Assembly: GCA_029864805.1 (NCBI GenBank)
Contig: JAOTSS010000003.1
Coordinates: 1-62,417 of the forward strand
Source: Candidatus Nitrosopumilus sp.
GTDB taxonomy: Archaea > Thermoproteota > Nitrososphaeria > Nitrososphaerales > Nitrosopumilaceae
DNA length: 62,417 nt
Reading direction: 5' to 3'
Position 1 is the stretch's first letter, and each line of letters begins with the position of its first letter. This document shows, one piece after another, positions 53,555 to 62,355 of the stretch. The position numbers and the translations under genes are program-made. The notes beneath the pieces were generated by a model. It had not been told where the DNA came from, searched no databases, and saw nothing but the letters and a program-made list of their open reading frames with translations.

Positions 53555-53595
53555 AATTAAAAACAGTAAAAGAACATTATATCAGGATATTTCTT

Positions 53596-54543
53596 ATGGA
53601 ATTAATCTTCAATTTTTTGCTTGTAGGTGCAGGACTTACCATGCTGTATTTCGGAGCTGAATGGCTAGTCAAAGGGTCAATTGCAATATCAAACAAACTG
53701 GGAGTGAGTCAGTTGGTGATTGGTCTGACCGTTGTTGCTTTTGGTACATCTGCACCAGAACTTGCAGTAAGTGTTTCTTCAGCAATGCAAGGACTGTCAG
53801 ACGTAGCGTTAGGAAATGTGGTCGGAAGTAACATTGTAAACATGGGGGCGATCCTTGGAATTTCTGCGATAGTCAGTCCAATCATAGTCTCAAAATCAGC
53901 AGTGAGAAAAGAGGTTCTCATAATGATCGGGGTGTCGTTTCTTTTGTTGGCAATAATTCTAGATGGCAAAATTGATTCAATTGATGGAATATTGCTTGTT
54001 GTGGGAATTATTGTATTTGTTTGGTACAGCTATAAAAGTTCCAAAAAAGACACAGACATTGAAGAGATTCCGGTTTCACAAATATTACAAAAAAATGTTT
54101 TTTCCAAATCCGTTGTTTTTATGATTGCAGGACTTTTGCTGTTAACTGGCGGTTCATTTCTTACTGTGGATAATGCAGTGATCATTGGCACAAGCTTTGG
54201 GGTGTCAGAATTATTCATGGGACTGACCGTTGTCGCAATAGGAACTTCTCTTCCGGAATTGATAACATCAGTGGTTGCTGCAAGAAAGGGTCATGCGGAT
54301 CTTAGTGTGGGAAACATTGTAGGAAGCAACATCTTTAACATTATGGCAATACTTGGAATATCCTCGCTAATTTCAGGAATTACAGTTAGCGAGCAAGTAT
54401 TGGTAGATGTCGGAATTATGCTTGCATTTAGCATAGTATTGATTCCCATAATGCGCAGTGGCTTTGTCATATCTAGAAAAGAAGGAATTCTTCTAATTAC
54501 AGGATACGTGGGATACGTGATATTTTTACTGTATAGACAGTAG
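53596..54543 (+). CDS. Calcium/cation antiporter (CaCA, YrbG-like)
   Basis: 315 aa, about ten helices. Two inverted alpha repeats: GLTVVAFGTSAPELAVSVSS ...GNVVGSNIVNMGAILG and GLTVVAIGTSLPELITSVVA ...GNIVGSNIFNIMAILG. Exports Ca2+ for Na+ or H+. Leaderless-type spacing from a TATA-like ATTATATC. Confidence 0.92.
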   Translation: MELIFNFLLVGAGLTMLYFGAEWLVKGSIAISNKLGVSQLVIGLTVVAFGTSAPELAVSVSSAMQGLSDVALGNVVGSNIVNMGAILGISAIVSPIIVSKSAVRKEVLIMIGVSFLLLAIILDGKIDSIDGILLVVGIIVFVWYSYKSSKKDTDIEEIPVSQILQKNVFSKSVVFMIAGLLLLTGGSFLTVDNAVIIGTSFGVSELFMGLTVVAIGTSLPELITSVVAARKGHADLSVGNIVGSNIFNIMAILGISSLISGITVSEQVLVDVGIMLAFSIVLIPIMRSGFVISRKEGILLITGYVGYVIFLLYRQ

Positions 54544-54661
54544 CAGAATCATAATAATGCGCAAATTTAATGATGGTTGTTGATCATATGGAAAATTACT
54601 AGAGTACAAAAACCAATCAACAAAAATGATTTTTTAAATCTCCGTTTGTAATCAAATTGGC

Positions 54662-55087
54662 ATGTCACAAATAGAATGTGTACTGATGATTGGTGTCGCA
54701 CTAAGCGGAAAGACCACATATGTCAAGGCAAATTTTGATCATGAGCGAATAGCTTTATCGTATTTTGACAATAGTAGGAAAAAAGAGCAAGAATACATAG
54801 AAAAATGCCTAAGCCAAGGAAAAAACGTGGTGATTGATGACACGAATCTGACTAGAGCAATACGAAAACAGCACATAGACATTGCCAAAAAACATGGTGC
54901 CAAAGTGAGAGGCATTCTCATGAACACATCAAGAGCGTTGCTTGAGAAAAGACAGAGAAGCAGACGCGATCCATTTCCACTATCTGTAATCTATAAGCAG
55001 CTCAATCAGCTTGAGACACCCGTTATTGATGAGGGGTTTGATGAATTGATTGTAAAGAAAGATTATGAGGAACCAAGAGAGACATGA
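54662..55087 (+). CDS. P-loop kinase, polynucleotide 5'-kinase-like (141 aa)
   Basis: Walker A MIGVALSGKTTYVKANF, VVIDDTNLTRAIRKQHID, and RSRRDPFPLSVIYKQLNQLE with an Arg-rich lid match the T4 PNK-like kinase domain. GFDELIVKK ends the fold. Could repair RNA or DNA ends; target unknown. Confidence 0.82.
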   Translation: MSQIECVLMIGVALSGKTTYVKANFDHERIALSYFDNSRKKEQEYIEKCLSQGKNVVIDDTNLTRAIRKQHIDIAKKHGAKVRGILMNTSRALLEKRQRSRRDPFPLSVIYKQLNQLETPVIDEGFDELIVKKDYEEPRET

Positions 55088-55237
55088 TCCTATACTGACA
55101 TCTAGACCAATACTTTATGATCGAAAAATTCTGAAATACTCTCATTGTTACAACCAAATAATATCAGTCAAAATAGCATGGAGTTTGAATTTCACATATG
55201 GTCAAATCATAAATCTGAATCTTAAGATCAACAACGA

Positions 55238-55368
55238 TCAGTTACTTGGTGACCGATCCAATGTATTCATGTTAGATTTTTGCACATCCTCAATGTACAC
55301 ATTGACATGATTCAAAAATTCCAATGCCTTTGTCAGTTGAGGTACAGCATTATAGTGATATCGGCAGC
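55238..55368 (-). pseudogene. Gene fragment (tail without start)
   Basis: The frame NLGCRYHYNAVPQLTKALEF then LNHVNVYIEDVQKSNMNTLD stays open 40 codons from the end of the upstream gene's frame to a TGA at 55238. No start codon. Possibly the end of an originally longer protein. Confidence 0.3.
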
Positions 55369-55761
55369 CTAAATTGTAGATATTGTAATTTCATCAAATA
55401 GTTTTTCGGCCTTTTTAATAATTGATTTATCATCTGCATCAGGCTCTGCTGTTATTAAAACCAAGTTTTCTCCTACAGGTACATTGATAACCAAATTTTT
55501 TGTTCTTCTAGATGCAATATAATCAACTGGTCCTAACACATCATCAAGCTCCTTTCTCATCTTAAAGTCTAATTGCATTTGCATGTACAACATGCCCATC
55601 TTTCCCTCATCCAGTAACGGGTTAATTCCTTTCTTGAAACCTCCAGTTATAAGATGTCCTAATGGATTAATCACCCCGACATGTCTTATCTTATCTTCTT
55701 TGAATAATTCTTGGCAAGCTGTTTCTAGTTCTTGAATTTGTTTTATGCTTAAAATTGCCAT
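55369..55761 (-). CDS. Roadblock/LC7-like (DUF6659-type) protein (130 aa)
   Basis: IRHVGVINPLGHLITGGFKK, MGMLYMQMQLDFKMRKELDD, DYIASRRTKNLVINVPVGEN and LVLITAEPDADDKSIIKKAE. The domain order parallels 49881-50264. Function unknown; a signalling fold is inferred. Confidence 0.75.
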   Translation of the reverse strand: MAILSIKQIQELETACQELFKEDKIRHVGVINPLGHLITGGFKKGINPLLDEGKMGMLYMQMQLDFKMRKELDDVLGPVDYIASRRTKNLVINVPVGENLVLITAEPDADDKSIIKKAEKLFDEITISTI

Positions 55762-55978
55762 CTTATGTTCTAAGTATTGCCAATACTACATATTGTATTT
55801 TTCCAACATCAAGCATATTTGAAGAATCAGAACAAAAAACCAACCTATGAGAAAACAGACCAATAATCATAAAAGAATTATTTGGATTTATCTGGGATTT
55901 AGTTACTAGTAATTGATTCTCTTTCTTTCTTTTTTTGAAAAATAAATTAATTACATGCAGGTCTTAAAAATAAAAAAA
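55762..55978. other. Gap, nothing seen
   Basis: Spacer between the Roadblock-like and Dps genes; AT-rich, with no coding-like frame. Confidence 0.4.
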
Positions 55979-56485
55979 TTAGGAATTTGCAGTTGCCCTT
56001 AGCATCCACACCATCTTCTCATGACTTTCCATCAAACCCGTAAGAAAGTCACTCGTACCTGCATCATGGAAACTTTCAGTAGATTTTTCCACATCCACTC
56101 TCAAATTCCTGATAATTGCCTCATGATCTGCAATCAGGTTAGATAACATTTCTTTGTCTGATGGATATTGTCCTGGATGTTCAGGTAATCTGGTGTGTGA
56201 CTTTAGTTCATCAAGTGTTCCCATGGCTTTGCCGCCAAGTTGTCTTACCCTTTCTGCAATATCGTCAATGAATACCTCAATTTCGCCATACTGCCCTTCA
56301 AAGAACTTGTGATAGTCATTGAAATGAGGTCCAGTTACGTTCCAATGGTAGTTTCTTGTTTTAGTGTATAGTGCATATTCGTCTGCAAGCTGTAATGTGA
56401 GGATGCTTACTAGTCCTTCACGATCTTGTTCTGCAATTCCTATGTTTAGATTTTTTTCCAATGTTGTATCTGTTGTTTGTGCCAT
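55979..56485 (-). CDS. dps: Dps-like ferritin (DNA protection during starvation)
   Basis: 168 aa from MAQTTDTTLEKN; the ORF extends to 56509 but an ATATTT box ~29 nt before 56485 supports the shorter start. NYHWNVTGPHFNDYHKFFE and IDDIAERVRQLGG carry the ferroxidase His and Asp/Glu ligands. Stores iron and protects DNA against peroxide. Confidence 0.92.
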   Translation of the reverse strand: MAQTTDTTLEKNLNIGIAEQDREGLVSILTLQLADEYALYTKTRNYHWNVTGPHFNDYHKFFEGQYGEIEVFIDDIAERVRQLGGKAMGTLDELKSHTRLPEHPGQYPSDKEMLSNLIADHEAIIRNLRVDVEKSTESFHDAGTSDFLTGLMESHEKMVWMLRATANS

Positions 56486-56699
56486 TACACAATGCATATT
56501 CATTATCAAATATTAACAATTTCATATTTCACCTGATTTTTTCAAATTATTAATTTTCCACGTAGGTCTTATTCTGAATATCCTAACTATAACCCCAGCA
56601 CAACGTGTATGGGGGGTATAGTTTAGTGTGTATTTTTCAGACCCACTTGGAACTAGAAAATTAAAAAATGACAAAATATTCACCCAAAAAAATGAATTA

Positions 56700-56790
56700 A
56701 GATCATAGTTTAAGAGAATTAATTGTGCGCCATCAGACTCAGCTGTCTGGATACAAAGGCATCACTGACATGCTGTGTCTGTGCCGCACT
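56700..56790 (-). pseudogene. Possible decayed small gene downstream of dyad site 5
   Basis: On the minus strand a frame reads ISRSWFSAAQTQHVSDAFVS then RQLSLMAHN and stop, with no start. It lies where a gene would be expected after dyad site 5 and hairpin copy 2. Confidence 0.3.
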
Positions 56791-56828
56791 GAACCAACTA
56801 CGAGAAATTTGATATTAAAGACATATCA

Positions 56829-56857
56829 TTTTGATTTGATTCGGAATTAAATCAACT
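56829..56857. promoter_or_regulatory. 29-bp dyad (site 5, degenerate left arm)
   Basis: TTTTGAT and ATCAACT arms with 29-bp span. Located 40 bp from hairpin copy 2, the same order as site 1 and hairpin copy 1. Confidence 0.5.
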
Positions 56858-56896
56858 TGCATTTGTCTTAATAATTTGAACATACAAACTCATGCC

Positions 56897-56963
56897 AGTG
56901 AATTCGTGATAAGACAGCTGCCTACTCCCTTACAGCACAGGTCTGCCTTCATTTGAATTCACT
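56897..56963 (-). repeat. 67-nt hairpin element, copy 2
   Basis: Reverse complement of copy 1 at 49706-49772 over its whole length with about three differences. Arms AGTGAATTC and GAATTCACT. It lies between the decayed minus gene and the SLC13 gene at 57049. Confidence 0.8.
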
Positions 56964-57048
56964 TTTTAGGATGTTGTAATGTTATAAAAAAACGAGTACC
57001 AGTATCTTAAAATCAAAATCAAGCATTATACTATAGGTACAAGATAAA

Positions 57049-58407
57049 ATGAAATTTAATCTAAGGAAATTTGGTATGGGGTTGGGTCCCGTATTATTTT
57101 TTCTAATCTTATTTATGCCTACACCAGAAGGAATGTCATATACTGCAAAAGCTGTTTTGGCAATTTCAGTATGGATGATTGTATGGTGGATCACAGAAGC
57201 CATTCCGGTATATGCAACAGCGTTACTTCCAATAGGATTAATTCCCTTGTTAGGAGTACTGCCAGTAAAACAGATTGCAGCCGAGTATATGCATCCAATA
57301 ATTGTTTTGTTACTTGGAATGTTTATGATAGCACTTGCCATTGAAAAATCAGGATTACATAAGAAAATTGCATTTGAATTAATCTCCGTCTTTGGGTATT
57401 CACCAAAGAGAATAGTGTGGGGGTTTATGATTACTACCGCATTACTATCTACTGTTGTAATGAGTACCACGGTTGTTTTGATATTACTTCCTATTGCAGG
57501 AATAATTTTGGCAGCATTATCTAAAACAAATTTTGTTGTAACAAAATTCAAAGTTGTTTTCATGTTATCTATAGCATACTCATCATCTATTGGAAGTGTT
57601 GCAACTTTGATTGGTGCACCTCCAAACTTGCTTTACGCAGCAACCGTAATGGAGATGTTTTCACACAAAGTCACATTTGCAGAATGGTCCATACTTGGAA
57701 CACCACTTGCATTTTCTATGTTGATTCTTTGTGGATTATACATGAATACGCAAATTGGAAAAAATAATTCTGAAACAACATCCGAAATCAAAAGAGCTAT
57801 TCTGTTAGAAAAATCGCTAGTTGGAAAAATGACAATGGAGCAAAAAACAGTGTTGGGAGTACTAGTGGGAGTACTGGTATTGATGTTCACAATTCCGTTA
57901 TGGCAACCTGAGGGATCTTTTATTACAAATTCAGTAATTGCGATTTTAGGGGGAATTTCTCTCTTTATTCTACCTAAAACCCGTTCTGAAAGCCTGATGA
58001 ATTGGGCAGGAATTGAAAAGCTACCATACGGGTTATTGTTTCTACTTGGCGGCGGATTTGCCTTATCTCTAGCATTTGTAGATTCAGGATTGGCAAACTG
58101 GATTGCACATTCTTTCTCATTTGTAGGTGATTATCCATTTGAATTAGTAATCATAATTTTGGTTGCAATGATCATGTTTCTGACAAATGTCAAATCAAAT
58201 ACTGCAACTGCTGCAATTTTCATCCCAATAGTTGGAACTATGGCCATGCTAAATGGATGGACGCCGCTACCAGTTCTGTTTGCAATAACAGTTGCTACAT
58301 CATTTGCATTTTTGTTACCAATGGGAACTCCTCCAAATGCATTAATTTATGAAAAAGCACAAATTCCAATTAAAGCAATGGCAAGACATGTATTGTTCTC
58401 AATATGA
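57049..58407 (+). CDS. SLC13/DASS family transporter, probably truncated by a frameshift
   Basis: 452 aa, about twelve helices. SNT-type motifs MSTTVVLILLPI and KSNTATAAIFIPI and the APPN/TPPN loops (LIGAPPNLLY, MGTPPNALIYE) place it in the sulfate/dicarboxylate:Na+ symporters. It stops after HVLFSI, while the next frame continues MMAIGLISAFTILISTKILI (58404-58465), which would be the last helix. Substrate unknown. Confidence 0.88.
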   Translation: MKFNLRKFGMGLGPVLFFLILFMPTPEGMSYTAKAVLAISVWMIVWWITEAIPVYATALLPIGLIPLLGVLPVKQIAAEYMHPIIVLLLGMFMIALAIEKSGLHKKIAFELISVFGYSPKRIVWGFMITTALLSTVVMSTTVVLILLPIAGIILAALSKTNFVVTKFKVVFMLSIAYSSSIGSVATLIGAPPNLLYAATVMEMFSHKVTFAEWSILGTPLAFSMLILCGLYMNTQIGKNNSETTSEIKRAILLEKSLVGKMTMEQKTVLGVLVGVLVLMFTIPLWQPEGSFITNSVIAILGGISLFILPKTRSESLMNWAGIEKLPYGLLFLLGGGFALSLAFVDSGLANWIAHSFSFVGDYPFELVIIILVAMIMFLTNVKSNTATAAIFIPIVGTMAMLNGWTPLPVLFAITVATSFAFLLPMGTPPNALIYEKAQIPIKAMARHVLFSI

Positions 58408-58509
58408 TGGCAATAGGATTGATTTCTGCATTCACAATACTCATCTCAACAAAAATCTTAATCTAAAAATGACTTCATGGTTTATTTAGTAAGGGATTGA
58501 TTATTCATC

Positions 58510-58977
58510 ATGTACAAAACAATTCTTGTTCCTCATGCTGGAACCAAAGCAGGAGATGAGGCATTAAAGCACGCAATTTTTGCAGCAAATGATACATCAA
58601 AAATTATTATTTTGCACATAGTAGAAGCAATGCAATATCCTCCATCATTTGCATTATCATCATCTGAACGAGAAAATCTAATGAAAAGCATTGATGATGC
58701 AAATGAGGAAATGAGAAAAGACATGGAGTTAAAGATGGTAAAATTAATTCCACAATGTAAAGAAAATAGTATTCAATCTGAAGTTAAAGTGGAAATTGGA
58801 GATGCAGCTGAGATAATTTTAGATACAGTTGAAAAAGAAAATGTGGATTTGATAGTAATGTCAAAGAGAAGAAAACTAAAAGGAATGAAAAAACTGCTAT
58901 CATTAGGCAGTGTCTCAAGAAAAGTTGTTGAAAATGTGACTTGCCCTGTAACTCTGATTGATATTGAAAACATCTGA
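58510..58977 (+). CDS. Universal stress protein (155 aa)
   Basis: MYKTILVPHAGTKAGDEALK, HAIFAAND, then the ATP loop LGSVSRKVVENVTCP. KGMKK precedes the loop. The mutated pseudogene at 45263 is a close relative. Role in stress; may follow the transporter in one unit (gap 102 bp). Confidence 0.9.
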   Translation: MYKTILVPHAGTKAGDEALKHAIFAANDTSKIIILHIVEAMQYPPSFALSSSERENLMKSIDDANEEMRKDMELKMVKLIPQCKENSIQSEVKVEIGDAAEIILDTVEKENVDLIVMSKRRKLKGMKKLLSLGSVSRKVVENVTCPVTLIDIENI

Positions 58978-58980
58978 ACA

Positions 58981-59152
58981 AATAAGAAAAAAATAAGCAA
59001 CTACACCAATCATCAATACATGAACTAAACGATTATACGCTTTATGACTACAACCTAAACCTTAATGCGAAAATCACTCAAACTATTCCTCATAGGACTG
59101 AGCATATCATTTATCCACAAATGTTAATATCTAAAAGAGTTCAAGAATAGAA
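58981..59152. other. Gap with one possible tiny ORF
   Basis: An open 20-codon hydrophobic stretch near 59060 (MRKSLKLFLIGLSISFI) is too short to call. Otherwise nothing seen. Confidence 0.3.
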
Positions 59153-60850
59153 TTGTATTCAAATAAAATTATTTTTCTTGCATTTGTTTTTGGCATTTCA
59201 TTAATTGTATTCCTCAATGGTACAGCCTTTGCCCAAACTGCAGCAGCACCAGAATCAATCACTGATCTTATTGCAATTCCAGGTAATGGTGAAATCCATT
59301 TGTCCTGGACTGCCCCTGATAACAACGGTTCACCAATAATCTCATACAAGATTATTCGATGGGAGACAGGCTCTGACGTATTTACAACATTTCCAAATAT
59401 TGGAACATCAACTCAGGCATTTGCAACTGGACTCAAAAACAATGTATCATATAGTTTCAAGGTGATTGCAGTAAACTCTATGGGTCAGAGCACAGATTCC
59501 AACATTGCATCTGCCAAACCTTTATCCACTGCACCACTAACTGATGTTCCAAACCCCATAACGGATTTTATAGCAACAAGAGGTGATGGCAAAGTAAATC
59601 TGTCATGGAGCAAACCCAATGATAATGGCTTATCCATTACCAGCTACAAAATAACATATTGGCAGATTGGTACTGACAATTTCCAGAAAAAGACAGTTGA
59701 GGGAAAAGCAACTGCTGCACAAATTACAGGATTGACAAATGATGCGTCATATGCCTTTAAGATAAATGCAGTAAATGCCCTTGGTCAGAGTCCTGACTCC
59801 AATGTAGATTCGGCAACTCCTTCAAAGTCAGTAAATGCAGCAGTTCCAAACCAGGTAAGAGGAGTGGTTGCAGTACCAAGTAATGGCCAGGTATTTCTGT
59901 CATGGATTGAGCCATCTGATAATGGCGCACCAATTACAAGCTATAGAATCACAGTAAACGAGAAAGGCTCTAACACAACTACAACTCATCCCAACATTGG
60001 GGATTCAGAACGAGCCACAATACTTGGTCTAAAAAACAACATCACTTACGAATTTAAAATATCTGCAGTAAACTCTGTAGGTATTGGAAAGGAATCAAAA
60101 TTAATTTCTGCTACACCAAACAACAAGGTCCCAATTGCAATAACTGGTCTCAAGGCAACTCCAGGTGATGGAAAGGTAACTTTGTCATGGTCAGTATCAT
60201 CCAATGCACTTGAGGACATTACAGGGTATAGAGTAAGAGAGTTTAGAACTGGATCTGATTCATTTGTGTCTCATTCTATTATTGGCAAGTCTACTACTGC
60301 TACAATTGATGGCCTTACAAATGGTATTCCCTATGGATTTAGAGTATTGGGAGTTAACGCAGACGGTATTGGACCTGAATCAAAAATAGTATATGCTACA
60401 CCATTACCCCAAGCCAAGATAACCGCAAATGTGCCTTCCCAGATAGGTGATCTTAGGGCAACTGCTGGAAATAGTCAGGTCAAACTGGTATGGAGTTCTC
60501 CATTTGATAATGGCTTTCCAATTACAGGATACAAAATCATCCAGTCAGTCACTGGTTCTAGTTCATTTACAACAATCACAAAATCAGATGTTGCAACTAG
60601 TGCGATAATTACAGGCCTTACAAATGACGCATCATACAACTTTAAGGTCTCTGCTGTAAATTCAGAAGGTACTGGTAAGGAATCAAATTCCGTGTCTGCA
60701 ATTCCAAAATCTGCAACTGCGCCAAAGTATATCATTCCACAATGGATAAAGACAAACGCCGGATGGTGGTCTCAGGGATTAATTTCTGATGCCGAATATG
60801 TTCAAGCAATAGAGCACATGATAAACCAAGGAATAATAAAAATAAAATAG
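59153..60850 (+). CDS. Secreted fibronectin type III repeat protein (565 aa)
   Basis: Starts at a TTG (MYSNKIIFLAFVFGISLIVF, signal peptide). Five FN3 domains of ~90 residues follow (e.g. IHLSWTAPDNNGSPI; VNLSWSKPNDNGLSI), each ending in Y.FKV.AVN. The C-terminus PQWIKTNAGWWSQGLISDAE to GIIKIK is the WWS domain recurrent in thaumarchaeal surface proteins. Likely a cell-surface or matrix protein. Confidence 0.88.
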   Translation: MYSNKIIFLAFVFGISLIVFLNGTAFAQTAAAPESITDLIAIPGNGEIHLSWTAPDNNGSPIISYKIIRWETGSDVFTTFPNIGTSTQAFATGLKNNVSYSFKVIAVNSMGQSTDSNIASAKPLSTAPLTDVPNPITDFIATRGDGKVNLSWSKPNDNGLSITSYKITYWQIGTDNFQKKTVEGKATAAQITGLTNDASYAFKINAVNALGQSPDSNVDSATPSKSVNAAVPNQVRGVVAVPSNGQVFLSWIEPSDNGAPITSYRITVNEKGSNTTTTHPNIGDSERATILGLKNNITYEFKISAVNSVGIGKESKLISATPNNKVPIAITGLKATPGDGKVTLSWSVSSNALEDITGYRVREFRTGSDSFVSHSIIGKSTTATIDGLTNGIPYGFRVLGVNADGIGPESKIVYATPLPQAKITANVPSQIGDLRATAGNSQVKLVWSSPFDNGFPITGYKIIQSVTGSSSFTTITKSDVATSAIITGLTNDASYNFKVSAVNSEGTGKESNSVSAIPKSATAPKYIIPQWIKTNAGWWSQGLISDAEYVQAIEHMINQGIIKIK

Positions 60851-60863
60851 CATGAGAAAATCA

Positions 60864-60892
60864 GGTTGATTATAGAGTAAATATCATCAAAC
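60864..60892. promoter_or_regulatory. 29-bp dyad (site 6, degenerate)
   Basis: GGTTGAT and ATCAAAC arms with 29-bp span, between the FN3 gene and the convergent His-rich gene, so not an obvious promoter position. Confidence 0.35.
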
Positions 60893-60914
60893 AAATCTCA
60901 TGATTTAAAAAAAA

Positions 60915-61112
60915 TCAACTAGCCTTAGTGGTTAAATTGAAACCGTAGATATTTGATACCTTTTTTCTCTTCTTTTTGTGGTCATGTGTATGATCATTTT
61001 TCTCATCACATGCACCTCCTTCACATGAGATATCCTTGACCTTCAACACGTGGCTCTTGTGATCTACCAGATAATCATGATTTGCGTGCGAAGTATGAAA
61101 GTGATAAGTCAT
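60915..61112 (-). CDS. His/Cys-rich small protein (65 aa)
   Basis: MTYHFHTSHANHDYLVDHKS, then DISCEGGACDEKNDHTHDHK. Many His and two Cys suggest metal binding. A GTG at 61133 would add a hydrophobic start. The ORF is open and charged; function unknown. Confidence 0.5.
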   Translation of the reverse strand: MTYHFHTSHANHDYLVDHKSHVLKVKDISCEGGACDEKNDHTHDHKKKRKKVSNIYGFNLTTKAS

Positions 61113-61229
61113 GACAATGACCACCAGGATCACCGTATGATTCTATTACTTGCAAACATTGTTTGTTCCCCTCCAAGGTTTTCTTTGCCTCGTGTAAGAA
61201 CCCAAGTTCTTGCTTTTAATCGAAATATC

Positions 61230-61258
61230 AGTTGATTATATTGTGTATGAAATCAACT
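61230..61258. promoter_or_regulatory. 29-bp dyad (site 4)
   Basis: AGTTGAT and ATCAACT arms, 29-bp span. Reverse complement of the block around site 2, upstream of the 53-aa gene, with a GGCTTAATAC box about 26 nt before its ATG. Confidence 0.65.
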
Positions 61259-61326
61259 AGATACTCTAAGTTTGCTTTTGAGCAAAAATCTTGTGGCTTA
61301 ATACTGTCTTGTGTTATCCTTATTCC

Positions 61327-61488
61327 ATGACACAACAAATCATGTTAAACAAATATGAACAGAAAACCAAGCAAGCAGGTCTGGTTGAAAATGAGGCCAA
61401 AAACTCTTTCTCAGATATCATTGCTATGGATATGATTGGCCTATCATGGGTCTTCAAGGATGAGGACCTGTTTGAGGAGATCAAGTAA
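61327..61488 (+). CDS. Small protein with AMDMIGLSW motif (53 aa)
   Basis: MTQQIMLNKYEQKTKQAGLV, ENEAKN and AMDMIGLSWVFKDED. The paralogue is 50907-51080. The start at 61327 (not the upstream ATG at 61291) matches that paralogue and a TATA-like box. It lies 33 bp before the phasin-like gene. Confidence 0.75.
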   Translation: MTQQIMLNKYEQKTKQAGLVENEAKNSFSDIIAMDMIGLSWVFKDEDLFEEIK

Positions 61489-61521
61489 TCATACTTAATC
61501 AAATAAGAGGAGGTGCGATAA

Positions 61522-61944
61522 ATGAGTAAGATAGAAAATACAAGCAATCAAAAAGACATCTATTCTGTATGGAAAGAGGGTCTGGACAGTTTCTATTCAA
61601 ATATAGAAAAGTCAATTCCACAGTTCCATCAAGCAGCTACCAATCTGTTTCAGGAATATGTCAAAGCATTAAATGATGCGGCAACATCTGCACTTGACAT
61701 TCAGAGAAAATTTGCAACCAAAGCAGGAATCAAATCAACTCTCCCAGAATCATCAATCAGTATGATAAATGATTCAGCAGAAAAGATAAACCGATCATGG
61801 AGTGTTCAAAATAAGATTTCTGTTGCATCAATCGATGCAGCAAAACAAAACATCAAAACATGGAATGAAAATTCTAGTGCTTTTGCCAACATCAACAAAA
61901 ACATGGTAGATTCTTTGATTTTGCCATTCGTTCCAAAAATATAG
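61522..61944 (+). CDS. Phasin-like protein (140 aa)
   Basis: DIYSVWKEGLDSFYSNIEKS, FHQAATNLFQEYVKALNDAA and KISVASIDAAKQNIKTW. Amphipathic helices without transmembrane segments, as in phasins coating PHA granules. A strong AGGAGGTG lies 7-14 nt before the ATG, unusual here. PHA function is inference. Confidence 0.75.
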   Translation: MSKIENTSNQKDIYSVWKEGLDSFYSNIEKSIPQFHQAATNLFQEYVKALNDAATSALDIQRKFATKAGIKSTLPESSISMINDSAEKINRSWSVQNKISVASIDAAKQNIKTWNENSSAFANINKNMVDSLILPFVPKI

Positions 61945-62209
61945 CGGAGATGCAATCTCCATTTTTTATTTTTATGGTTTTAAATCAGTTTTTTTATAAT
62001 TTGTTTGTCATCAGGCATCATTATTCTGTACGGGGTACAAAACAAAACATGGTGTCTCAGAATGTAACAATCAAAAATTCAAATCTAAAAAAATGTATGA
62101 TGAAAAATATTGATTAAATTCTATTCTAGTGCTTATAAAATTATTTTTTAGAATCTCCCAGAATAAACTACCAATTCAATGGAATAGATATATTTCCGAA
62201 GGAATCAAA
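61945..62209. other. Gap, nothing seen
   Basis: AT-rich with T-runs after the phasin-like gene; no coding-like frame. Confidence 0.4.
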
Positions 62210-62334
62210 ATAATTTTTTCGGACTGATAATTCCAAAAATCTCTCAGAGTTTACCGAAAATATCAAGAAATTTCCGATAGAAGACTTGATCTGTATTGAA
62301 TTCAGAAAACATGTAATGACTCGTATGACTCCAA
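62210..62334 (+). pseudogene. Gene fragment without start
   Basis: Frame TDNSKNLSEFTENIKKFPIE continues DLICIEFRKHVMTRMTPMY to TGA. No start codon after the upstream TAA. Protein-like, unrecognised. Confidence 0.3.
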
Positions 62335-62355
62335 TGTACTGAAGGTCATGAAGAG

